In this document: in pieces, positions 43,345-53,839 of the stretch
Layout of the letters: every line of letters starts with the position of its first letter
Numbering within the stretch: position 1 is the stretch's first letter
Assembly: GCA_963575745.1 (NCBI GenBank)
Contig: CAUYUJ010006557.1
Coordinates: forward strand, 855,001 to 919,000
Direction: 5' to 3'
From: Prorocentrum cordatum
Lineage: Eukaryota; Sar; Dinophyceae; Prorocentrales; Prorocentraceae
Length of the DNA stretch: 64,000 bases
Position numbers and translations under genes: made by a program
Notes under the pieces: generated by a model
Seen by the model: only the letters and a program-made list of their open reading frames with translations
Told to the model about the DNA's origin: nothing
Databases searched by the model: none

Positions 43345-44950
43345 GAAGGTTGTTACTCGCCTGGCGTCGCTGAATTGATTATGTCTGGCTCGTGTGGGCC
43401 CCCACGCTGGGGCCACCCAGACGACCACATGTTGGATACCCCCCGCTGGTGGTCCGCATACGTAAGCAAGACACGCGTTCTGGGTGGGCGCAGCGTGGGT
43501 CCCTGTCGCCCCAGAGCGCAGCACGCGTAAAACCACGTGGGCTCCTTTCGCCCCAGAACGGAGCAAGCTCGCCCCAGAGCGGAACAAGAGTGAACACACG
43601 TGGGTACCTTTCGTCCCAGTGCGGAACAAACGTGAAAACACGTGGGCGCCTTTCGCCGTAGAGCACAACAAGCGTGAAGTTACATGGGTCCATTTCCGCC
43701 CCGGAGAGCAGCAAGCGTGAAAACATGTAGGTCCCTTTCTCCCCAGGATGCAGAAAGCGTGCAAACACCTGGGTTCCCCTCCAGGAAGCCCCGGTGGGCC
43801 TCCGCAGAGCCCCAATGATTATGCATCTAGTGCAGATTCGCTGGGTTTGCTCTGACTTTGTGCCCCCCCTCACATTTGGGAGGGGGGACCGCCCCTGGAT
43901 GGCCAGGACGCGTGACAACACGTGGGTCCCTTGCGGCCCAGGGTGGAATAAAAATGAAATCGCGCTGGTCCCCTTCGCTCAAGAGCGCAGCAAACGCGAC
44001 ACTACGTGGGCCCTTTTCGCCCCAGAGCGGAACAAGCGTGAAAACACGTGGGCCCCTTTCGCCCCAGAGCGCAGCAAGCGTGAACTAGCATGGGTCCCTT
44101 TCGCCCCGGAGCGCAGCAAGCGTGAAAACAGATGGGCTCCTTTCGTCCCAAAGCGGAGACAGCGTCAGAGAGTGATTTCACGCTTGCTCCGCCCTGAGGC
44201 GAAAGGAACCCACGTGTTGTCATTCTTGCTCTGCCCTGAGGCGAAGGGGACCCACGTGATGTCATGCTTGCCGCGCCCTGAGGCGAAAGGGACCCATTTC
44301 ACGCTTGTTCCGCACTGAAGCGAAAAGGACTGGGGCGAAAGGGACGGCCTCTCCACTTCTCCAAAACGAGTATTTCCCTTGAGACATCCTCAACATTTCT
44401 GCGCGCAGGACTCGCCATCCTCTAGAAGAGACGCGGAAAGTAAAACATTCCAGGTTTGGTTGTAAATATTCAAAGTCCCCAGACGAGCATTGACCTAAGT
44501 AACCCCAAATAAGGAGTGAGGCCCCTTTTTCCCGTAAGTAAACTTCGATTTCCCATGGGAAAAGCTCACGAACACCTGAGGCTAACTGTAAAACAATCAA
44601 GGAGCCCCTCCCCAACGAAAAGGGTTCCTCCTTGAGCGCCCCGACTGTATCGCGGATCCTGCAGGAAACGCTTTGCAGCCATTTTTCTGCTACGGAAAAC
44701 GATGGCCAGCGGACCTGGTCATTCATCGCGGATCCAAGAAGGGGGGCGCACGTCTCTCGAGCGGGCACGCGCGGAAAACATGCTTTGAACACAGGATGGT
44801 CTTGAACCTCGTCGTTTACCGCAAATGAGTCCGCCGGCCCATCCCCAACATGAGAGGTCAATAAAATCCACCCCCACAATAACCACCCCGACACGCGTTT
44901 AGTAAACGCCAATTGTCCGGTCTGAGTGGTTTTTCTTCCCCTGAAACATG
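43345..44950 (+). repeat. Composite repeat locus 5 (M5-M6-M7-M6-M8)
   Basis: M5 43345-43480, 42-bp M6 units 43490-43760, M7 at about 43765-43940 (aatgattatgcatctagtgc), more M6 to about 44160, an inverted M6 group to 44330, and M8 from gggacggcctctccacttct (44341) to about 44950. M6 frames encode 14-residue periodic peptides (PERSKRENTWVPFA type) that degrade with indels; I do not treat them as genes. Confidence 0.85.
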
Positions 44951-44984
44951 GCACCAGGGACATGTTACCATACCAAAACAGAAC

Positions 44985-47545
44985 GCTGGGTCCGAGCCCT
45001 CTGTGGGACATGTGGCTCCAGCTAGGGGCCACCATGTTAGATATCCCCCCTGGGCGGCTTGGACACGTCAAAACACTAGGTTGCAGCTCAGGACAGCCAT
45101 GTCAGATACCCTTTTGGTGGCCTGGACACAGGAAAGCAAGAGAGTCCAGCTCGGGGCCACCATGTTGGATACCTCTCTGGGTTGCCTGGGCAGAAGGAAA
45201 TACGTGGTCCAGCTCGAGACCACCATGTTCGATACCCCAGGGGGAGAACTGGAAAATCACTCGCCTGAAGAAGCAGCCGAGCTATTACACAAATGGTGAA
45301 GTTGTTTTGACTTTGTCCAGATCTTGTGGGCCCCCGCGGTTGAGGCGCCCAGACGAGCACCTGTTAGATACCCATCCCGTGGGTGACCCCCACACGTAAA
45401 ACAATTTGTTCCAGCTCGGGACAGCCATGCTAGATACCCATTTCGTGGCCTGGGCACGTGACATCGTCGACCCACAACCCGGAAAAAGATGAAGAAATGC
45501 GAAGCATAACATCGTTTCCAATACGACAATCTTTGGCGACCGGCAATTGCAATGCTAAACGTAACGATAGTGATGCACCGTGCCACAAGCTGTACTGTAC
45601 AACGCCGTACTGCGCCGTGCTGTGCTGAACTCAATGTGTCACGCCGCGTTGAACCGTGACGCGACCGACTGCATCGTGGATCAAGCCGTCCTTGGCGCCA
45701 GAATCGTGGCCGAACTCACTTGGATCTGAAACTCGCACGGCCTGAACGCATAGCTCGGGTTAGTTGTAGTCGAGACGCGCGGGGCTCTCGTCCAGCTCGA
45801 GCTCAAGATCCGATTCAATTCCGACACAATCGCCCGAAACATTCAGTTCCGCAGCGGAGCGAACCGAGCGCGACCACGACAGGCGGGGGAGAAACATCCG
45901 GGGCGTTCAACCAGCTCGAACTCAAAACCCGATTCGGTTCCGAAGTGGGACGAACCGATCAAGGGGCGAACCCGAACCGAAACGAGAAGCACAGAGACGA
46001 CGACAAGGCCCCCTCTCGACACATCCTCGAAAAATACAGAGACCAGCGTTTCGCGAGGGACATGCTGAACACATCCTGCAGAGGGAGCCGTTCGCTGCAG
46101 GCGAGGACCTCGCTCGAGACATCCTCGACAGATCCCGCAGGGCGAGCGTGTCACCCTCGACGCCTTGATCCGCCTGCGCGGCCTGGGCACATAACGACCC
46201 GCGTTTCGCTTGAACCACCTTCAACAAATCCTCGTGCCAAAGATCCGCCGATGCGATGTGGAACAACCTTGAAAACACATTGGTCCCATGCGCACCAGGG
46301 CGGAACAAACGTGAAACCACGCGGGTCCCGTTCGCGCCAGAGCGGAACAAGCGTGAAAACACGTGGGCCCCACTTCGCCCCAGAGCGGAATAAACGTGAA
46401 AACACGTGGGCCCCTTTTGCGGCAGTGCGCAGCATGCATGAATTGCGTGGGACCCTTTCGCCACTGAGTGCAGTAAACGTGCAAACACGTGTGTCCCTTT
46501 CGCCCCAGATCGGACTACGCGTACAAACAAGTGGGCTCCTTTCGCCCCAGAGCGGGACAAGCGTGAAAACACGTGGGCGCAGCTCGCCCCAAAGCGCAGC
46601 TAGAGTGAAATCGCATGGGTCCCTTTGACCCCGGAATGCAGTAAGCGTGAAAACACGCGGATCCCCTCCAGGACGCCCCAGGGGGCCTCCCAGAGCCCTG
46701 AGACGGAGCGTGCCAATGATTATGCATCTAGTGCCGACTCTTGGAGTGTGCTCTGCTGTTGTGCGCTCCCCCAAATTTGGAAGTCTGCCCCTGGGTGGCC
46801 AGGACGCGCGACACTACGTGGGTCCCTTTCGACCCAGAGCGGGGTAGGCGTGAAATCACGTGGGCCCCCTTCGCCCCAGAGCGCAGCAAACGTGAAAATA
46901 GGTGGGTGCTTTCGCCCCAGAGCTCAACGAGCGTGAAAACACTTGGGCCCCTTTCGTCCCAAAGCGGAGACAGCGTAAGGGAGTGATTTCACGCTTGCTC
47001 CGCCCCGTGGCGAAAGGGACATGGGGAGAAGGGGACCCACGTGATTTCACGCTTGCCGCGCCCTGGGGCGAAAGGGACCCACATGTTTTCACGCCTGTTC
47101 CGCCCTGAAGCGAACAGGACTGGGGCGAAAGGGACGGCCTCTCCACTTCTCCCAAACGAGCGTTTCGCTGGAGACATCCTCAAACAATCTGCGCGCAGGA
47201 CGCACCATCATCGAGCAGGGACGCAACGCATCAAGAGTTTAGGGACTCCAGACCACGTTATACTCTGCGGGAAACGCTCCGCACCTTTTCCGTCGTAAAC
47301 AAAGGCTTTGTTTACGACGGAAAACGAAGGTCAGCGGACCTAGTTATTGTGTTATTATCGCGGATGGGAAAAGGGGGAGGCGCACGTTTATCGAATGGGC
47401 ACGCGCGAAACGCATGTTTCAAAAACAGATATGGGGCCTGCTCGTTAATTATCGCGAATAATTCCGCCGGCCTACCCCCAACATGGTACCTAAGAACCGG
47501 TTGACCAACCAAAAGAAAACCCCTGGGCCTATGCCCCTTCCGGAA
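44985..47545 (+). repeat. Composite repeat locus 6 (M4-M5-M4-M1-M3-M9-M6-M7-M6-M8)
   Basis: M4 44995-45240; M5 45265-45350; M4 to 45460; M1 from 45463; M3 45715-45830; a degenerate M9 region 46010-46240; M6 46250-46650; M7 around 46660-46830 (aatgattatgcatctagtgc); M6 to 47110; M8 47130-47545. The order M1-M3-M9-M6-M7-M6-M8 parallels locus 8 but with M9 in place of M4-M5. Confidence 0.85.
47286..47324. repeat. Perfect 19-bp inverted repeat with 1-base spacer
   Basis: ttttccgtcgtaaacaaag, one g, then its exact reverse complement. It lies within M8 of locus 6; the M8 copies at 44.7 and 55.7 kb lack it. Confidence 0.9.
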
Positions 47546-47612
47546 AAATGGCGGCAAATCCGAGTTTCAGCAAACTAGAGTCTTACGTTTCCCCGGGACT
47601 AGGTTCCCCGAC

Positions 47613-48191
47613 CTAGTCCCCAGTCCTAAGGCAAGGAACGACCCGAAAACTATAGCCCCTCCAATGTAGAGAGATGTTGTATGTGCGTGTGTACAACGTA
47701 TATGTAATCATGTATGATGTTATAGCTACAGAAATACACAGCTGCACTAAACAAACCATTCTGGAGGTCCGCGCTGATTTCTTGGGTCGGCGACGGAGGC
47801 GCAGCCAGGAGAGCTCCAGCGCCATCCCAAGAGCTTCACGCGGACCTCCGAACGTTTGTATTATGTGTTGATTGTCTGTTCCCAGTTGTTCAATTTCCGC
47901 ATCATATTCCTCTCGTCGAGCCTTGCCATTCGTCGCGCCAGTGGTTGCTGACGCCACGAAGATGGCCGAAAGCAGGCCTGAGGAGCCAATGAATTGAGTT
48001 GGCGGTGAGAGGCGCGCTCTGTCACATCCCTGGGGGTTTGACGCCGATGCTGCACCAAATTGATCACACCAATTCCCAAACAACTCTCGAAGACCATCTC
48101 TCTCTGGTGGAACCGGGGCTGGACCTTGTCGAAAGGAGTCGAAGAGAAGGGAGATGTCTCGAGTACGTCGCCAAGATGAGGAGCGGACCAT
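47613..48191 (-). CDS. Hypothetical ORF, possible C-terminal membrane segment
   Basis: An ATG at 48191 opens 192 codons with mixed composition in a moderate-GC region: ISLLFDSFRQGPAPVPPERD, ARREEYDAEIEQLGTDNQHI and, near the C-terminus, the hydrophobic MVCLVQLCISVAITSYMIT. No repeat module covers it. No family recognised. It may be an exon or chance frame. Confidence 0.35.
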   Translation of the reverse strand: MVRSSSWRRTRDISLLFDSFRQGPAPVPPERDGLRELFGNWCDQFGAASASNPQGCDRARLSPPTQFIGSSGLLSAIFVASATTGATNGKARREEYDAEIEQLGTDNQHIIQTFGGPREALGMALELSWLRLRRRPKKSARTSRMVCLVQLCISVAITSYMITYTLYTRTYNISLHWRGYSFRVVPCLRTGD

Positions 48192-48314
48192 GTGGGGATC
48201 TGTTCCCTACCTAGGCTCTGCCTAGAAGGGTTCTTACTCTCTTAGCTTCAAGGAGCCGGGCAGTGCTACACGCCCCGGGCGGTTCCCCCGGTCCCCTGGG
48301 AGCGGTTCCCCCCA

Positions 48315-48722
48315 GTCCCCTGGGAGCTTTAGCTTTAGCTTTAGCTTAGCTTTAGCTTAGCTTTAGCTCAGCTTTAGCTTAGCTTTAGCTTAGCTTTAGC
48401 TTAGCTGTAGCTTAGATGTAGCTTAGCTTTAGCTTAGCTTTAGCTTAGCTGTAGCTTAGCTTTAGCTTAGCTTTAGCTTAGCGTTAGCTTAGCTTTAGCT
48501 TAGATTTAGCTTTGCTTTAGCTTAGATTTAGCTTAGCTTTAGCTTAGCTTTAGCTTAGCTTTAGCTTAGCTTTAGCTTAGCTGTAACTTAGCTTTAGCTT
48601 AGCTGTTGCTCAGCTTTAGCTTAGCTTTAGCTTAGCTTTAGATTAGCTCTAGCTTAGCTTTATCGAAACTTTAGCTTAGCTGTGGCTTAGCTTTAGCTTA
48701 GCTTTAGCTTAGCGTTACTGTT
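48315..48722 (+). repeat. 11-bp satellite, unit ttagctttagc
   Basis: About 37 units, mostly exact, with scattered tgtagc, tgttgc and tctagc variants. A tract of ggtcccctgggagcggttccc precedes it. It is unlike the TTTAGGG-type telomere repeat. Confidence 0.95.
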
Positions 48723-49667
48723 ACTACTAATGCTGCTTTCCTAGGGGTTCCAACTCCTAGGTAGGGTCGCACTGGGATATTTTTTCTCATGGGAAGGGAC
48801 AGGCAAACTTCTCGTGGCTCCAAAATACCCCGAGGGAAGGCAGTACCGTCTTTGAGGTCTGAGGGTTCGAGCAAGATCCTGAGGGCTTCGGCAAGAACAA
48901 TCTCCCTGATCCTGCGCACTCCATGAGTAGCACACGCTGCAGGACATGTGGTGCGGGCGCATCTCCTTGCCCTATGAGAGAAAGCAAATGGTTAGGTGGC
49001 GCAGGCACACTGGATCTGCCAACCTCCACAAACAAAGACGATGGGGCTGCGAGTCCCGCCCTTGTCAGTTGGGAGAGGGGAGGGGGAAGGAGCCAACCAG
49101 CGCCTGCAGAAGTCATCGCATTCTCACGCATCAGAACTAGAAGGGGCATGGAGGTCGTAAACCTCACGGTCGCCATCGCATTCTCTATTGTCAGAGCTAG
49201 AGAGGCAGAAAGGGAGCAAGACTCATAGCCGCCATCGTATTCTGACTACCTACCAGACCACCCCAGCCCAACCCCGAAGACCCGAATCTCTGGATTCGGG
49301 GGGAGGGTGCGGGCTTCACGTGTTTTTTCCACGTTCCCGGAAATGGAAGGCAAATCGGCCTTCGGGTTGGGGTGGGGTGGCTTGGTGGGCGGTGAGGCGG
49401 TGGTTTGGGGAGGTTTGGTGGGCATACCCCGACTGAGGTGGTGAGACGGTGGAGCCCGGGATGCGGATGGGGATGGGGGCTGGGGCTACGGCTACACGCT
49501 ACCGAGCATCCTCACGCGTCAGACACCAAACGAGCTGGGCAAGCTCCGAGTGCTTGCGTGGCGCCCGCAGGCCCGCGCTCGACCCGAACGCGCGGACCCC
49601 GATCAGGGCCCCGGCCGCCCCCCCGGATCGGGACAAAAACCGGGCAGAGAGCGGAGGCGCAGGGAGG
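48723..49667. other. No gene recognised; short direct repeats at 49110-49245
   Basis: gccatcgcattctc...tcagagctag recurs three times (49111, 49172, 49230). Frames on both strands are short. 49425-49490 is a partial copy of the 38053/49906 repeat. Confidence 0.45.
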
Positions 49668-49840
49668 AGGAGCAGGGAGGAGGAGGAGGAGGAGGAGGAG
49701 GAGGGGGAGAGGGAGGAGGATGAGGATGAGGAGGAGGAGGAGATAAAGGAGGAGATGAAGGAGGAGATGAAGGAGGAGATGAAGGAGGAGGAGATGAAGG
49801 AGGAGGAAGAGGAGGAGGAGGAGGAGAAGGAGAGGAACAC
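49668..49840 (+). repeat. (GGA)n microsatellite with gatgaaggaggag units
   Basis: gga repeats; 49745-49800 holds four 15-base units (gatgaaggaggagat). Confidence 0.92.
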
Positions 49841-49905
49841 TGCCAGGATGCCGCACTCCAGACCCCTATCCTCCTGGGCGTGGCCTGGGCGTGGCCTGGG
49901 CGATG

Positions 49906-50012
49906 TACACCCCTAGAAGGGGTCATAGGCTGTTTCCTTCGGGCTTCGGGGGGTATATCCACAACCGGGCGCTGAGACGGTGGGGGTCTGGCTGGGGATG
50001 GGGATGGGGGTC
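49906..50012 (+). repeat. Dispersed repeat, copy 2 (partner at 38053-38170)
   Basis: Same landmarks in the same order as copy 1. Both copies lie about 60-100 bases from a coiled-coil exon of the minus-strand gene (50073-50147 and 38268-38330). Confidence 0.65.
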
Positions 50013-50072
50013 GCTTATACTGACAGGAGGAAAAACAAAACCGGGAGGAGGACGAGGAAGACGAAGCGAAGC

Positions 50073-50147
50073 CTCCTCCGCCTCGGAGATCTCGGCCTTC
50101 AGGACCGCCTCCTGGGACTCCAAGCCCTCCCTATCGCGGGTGAAGGC
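50073..50147 (-). CDS. Coiled-coil protein gene, first visible exon
   Basis: Twenty-five codons after acceptor ctccggcag (50148-50149) read AFTRDREGLESQEAVLKAEI and SEAEE, followed by a putative GC donor (gag/gcttcg). Joined to 38268-38330 it gives an uninterrupted charged helix: ISEAEE then AMKTLSAEITEL. The intron between them would be about 11.7 kb and contains composite loci 3-6, a MITE and several minisatellites. Earlier exons were not found to the right, so the gene is partial here. The role of the protein is unknown. A retroposed set of fragments is unlikely because the exon edges carry splice-like direct repeats. Confidence 0.58.
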
Positions 50148-50317
50148 CTGCCGGAGGGATGAGGGAGGAATGGCAGAGGGTAGGGGAGGAAGGGCGGGGA
50201 GCAAGGGAGGCAGTGGACACAGTCAGGGACCGAGGGAGGAAGGTAGGAAGACGGGGCGGAAAGGATCAGCTGACCGCGGGCTCCGACTTTCCGACGGGCG
50301 CCGGCCTTCGCCAACAA

Positions 50318-52190
50318 AAGCATGATCGACCCACGAACCCTGAAAGCAGTATAGAAATGTGAGGCATGGCAACGTTTTCAAGACACCTGATTGGGCGATG
50401 GGCAATTGCAATGCTGAGCCTATCGATATTGATCCGTGCCAAGGGCTGTGCTGTGCTGCGCCGCGCTGAATTGCGATGTGCCATGCCGCGAGTGTGCTCT
50501 ATAACGGTGTGGATCGACTCCTTTGCATCCGAGTCCTGGCCGAAGTGATCTGGATCTTAAGCTCGACCTGCCTGAATAGTAGCTACCCCAGAGCTAATTG
50601 AAGTGGAAACGTGAAGGACATTGAATCAATTCGACCTCAAAAACCGATTCAGCTCCGAAAAAGAACGAAACGATACTGGGCACAGGCTCACGGACGCGCC
50701 ACAGGATGTGCCAGGAGCGCAATGGGGGATGCGCCAGGGGGCGTATCAAGGGACGCATTAAGGGACGTGCCCTGGACGTGTCAGGAACCTGCCACGGGAC
50801 GTGCCAAGGCGCGTGCCATGGGACGGCCAGAAGACGTCATGCCAAAGAACGTTGCAAGGGGCGCGCCACGGAACGGGCAGGGGAAACGTTCGGAAACGCC
50901 TGGGGACGAGCCAGAAAACGCTACAGAGACAGAGGAAGAGCCAGGAAAAGCGCCATGCCGAGTGGCGTGCTAGGGAACGTGCTAGGGAACGTGCCAGGGC
51001 ACGTCAGGCCAGACCGTCGCAAGGGACGCGCCAGGGGACGCGCCAGCGCGCCAGGGGACGCCCCACGGACGGGCGGGGTTGGACTGCGATGCACTCTATT
51101 GCGACAAGTGTTTCGCTCAGACACCCTCAACATATGCTCATGCGAGACACCCACCTACATCCTCAACATATCCTCATGTTAGACATCCACCTGGGCAACC
51201 AGGGCACGTGAAAACATGCGTTTCGCTCGAGAAGTTCTCAACACCTCCTCATGCTAGGCGTCTGCCTGGGCAACCTGGACGCATGAGCACAAGCGTTTCG
51301 CTTGAGGCATCCTCAACACATCTTCATGTTAGAAATCCATCTGGGCAACCTGGGCACGTGAAAACATGCGTTTCGCTCGAGAAGTTCTAAACATCTCCTC
51401 ATGCTAGACATCCGCATGGGCGACCTGGACACATGACCACCAAATTCTCGCTCGAGACGTTCTCAACACATCTTCATGTTAGACATCCGCCTGGGCGACC
51501 TGGGCACGTGAAAACATGCGTTTCGCTCGAGCCGTTCTCAACACGTCCTCATGCTACACATCCGCCTGGGCGACCTGGACACGTGGAACCAAGCGTCTCG
51601 TTTGAGGCATCCTTAACACATCTGCATGATAGACATCCGCCGGGACGACCAGGGTACGTGAAAGCAAGCGTCTCGCTCGAGACATCCTCAACAAATCCTC
51701 ATGCTAGACATCTGCCTGGGCGACCCGAACGCGTGAAAACAAGCGCCTCGCTCGAGACATCCGCAACAAATCCTCATGCTGGACATCTGCCTGGGCAACC
51801 TGGACGCGTGAAGCCAAACGTCTCGCCCGAGACATCCTCAAGACCTGGACACGTGAAAACAAGCATTTCACCTGAGACATTCTCTAAATTCTGGTCCCCA
51901 AGAGAAGAACAATCGATAATACAAAACAAGCGCTTCGCTGGAGACATCCTCAAAACATTCTGCAACACATGTGTTTCGCTCGAGTCATCCGCAACGGACG
52001 AAATTGTGTACTTTACCATATGTTTCATCGATCGGAATTTCCGAAACCAGCGTTTCGCTCGGGACATCCTCAACATCCGAATCCGCCGGCCCCACGCGAC
52101 CTCGTCACTTCTCGCAGAATAATTCCGCCGGCCCTACGCAAATCGATTCCGGGTGTGGGCCCCGAAAGGAGAGCCCTGGGCCCGCGCCCT
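50318..52190 (+). repeat. Composite repeat locus 7 (M1-M3-M2-M9-M8 end)
   Basis: M1 from gatcgacccacgaaccctga (50323), M3 at 50540-50640, M2 12-bp units 50690-51080, then about ten 75-bp M9 units (51105-51880; tttcgctcgagaagttctca at 51221, next units 51296, 51371). It ends at 52030-52190 with gcagaataattccgccggcc and ccctgggccc, the terminal part of M8. Confidence 0.85.
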
Positions 52191-53839
52191 GTCCAGGAGA
52201 CACCGTTGGCGGGTCGCGGAGGTGGATCGAGGGCCCGTCGCCGGGCGGATCGCGAGGCCGGGTTGCGGGGAAGGTTGCCGGAGGCGTCGCTGGGCGCGGG
52301 GCGGCAGGGTGGCGCGGGTCGCGTTGCCAGATGGCGACGACCAGGCGGCGCACTTCGCGTGAGAACGAGGCCCCGCACCGCGGGCCCCCATTCCGGCACG
52401 GCGCCCCTGGGCGGTGTAAGAGCGTTCGGCCCCCTTGCCGATGGCGGGCGGGGGGCGGAGAGGGAGCAGGGCGGAGGGAGGGCACGGGGGAGGAGGGTAA
52501 GGAGGACGAGAGGAGGAGGGCGAGGAGGGCGAGGGGTATGATGACGACGTGCTGGGAGGAAGACGGGGAGAGGGGGATGGTGAGGAAGAGGAGGATGACG
52601 AAGGAGAGGAAGAGAGGGAGGAGAGCAGGAGGGAGGAGGAGAGACGGAAGGTGGGAGGAAGACGAGGACTGACAGGGTGAGACTGCCCGAGGCAGACCCA
52701 AGAGTTGTGGGTGCCAGCTCGGAAACTGGAGCAGCACCCACACACCTGCGGTGCTTCAGAAAATCAATCGCGCAACAATGCCACGTCTCTCCTCGAAAGA
52801 TCGCGAACTCTGTGTTCCTCCTCGCAAAAATATCGTACGTAAGCATGGATGCGTTTCTTGTGCATACTCCCTTTTACCAAACCGGCAGCATTCGCCGATT
52901 CGAGAGATTCCCCGGCTGGACATCAAGCTAGTGATACATATACACAAGCAAGAACAATCGAGTACGCTTGACTGTGAAACTCAACTGAATTGAATTGAGC
53001 TAGCGCTGGAGCCGAGTGTACCTGAGCAGAGTTTAGCTTTAGCACAACCACATCGTGGTATCCTAAGCTAGATGGTGTTTAGCTAAGAGACGCTAAGCAC
53101 ATACAGTGATGGTTGATGTTTTGTTCTGACGTGGGCTCCCCTGGGGATCTCGACCTGCAGTCCATTCGTGTGTATATACGACGTTGGAGGCGATATGCGC
53201 GTAGAGATGATATACAACACGAATGATACGCTAAGGATGACGCACGCTCGTGTAACATTGGCGGGAGAGCGGCAGCACAGAGCGGAATGTGCGAACGCAT
53301 GCGAGCAGGGTGCTATTAAGAGGGCTAGTGGAGCAAACGAAGGGAAATGACGTGAAAGCCAGACGAAGTGAAGACCACGTTAAACATCTGGCGAAACACG
53401 CAATCAAATAGGGAGTGGACCCGGGAAACACTACGCAGAGACGGCGCGAGAGCCTCAGTCTGGAGCTCGTTATCGTGAATCAGCTCCACACATGAATCTC
53501 TCTTCTTGGTCTCGACCTAACACCAGGCAGACAACTGCAACTAGCGATGCCAAGAAGTATCGCGACACCGCCAAACATTGCACAACGCTCTGACGTCGAC
53601 TTCGTTCCCAAGGATCTGAACTCCTGTGCTGGGCAACTGCACGTGTACGTATCTCGCAAGGATGATGGCTCTCCCTTTCGGGAGGTCTTAAACGACAGAC
53701 TCGAAGCGTAGACAAAAGAATGACAATCACATCATGCCATCAATTATGAACACTTGCTTGTGGACGCCAAGAGTCTAGAACGGAACTCAATTTGCAACAT
53801 ACCGACCAACAACACACGTCATACATCATTGTGCAATTC
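52191..53839. other. G-rich tract and unique DNA, no gene recognised
   Basis: 52191-52680 is G-rich with gag/gga runs (52490-52670). 52690-53839 is moderate-GC unique sequence; frames are under 90 codons on either strand and lack motifs. Confidence 0.45.

Noticed and set aside
48315-48722. Telomere repeat
   Set aside because: The unit is ttagctttagc, not TTTAGGG or a relative, and lies internally.
51105-51880. CRISPR-like regularly spaced repeats
   Set aside because: These are contiguous 75-bp tandem units with no unique spacers, in eukaryotic DNA.
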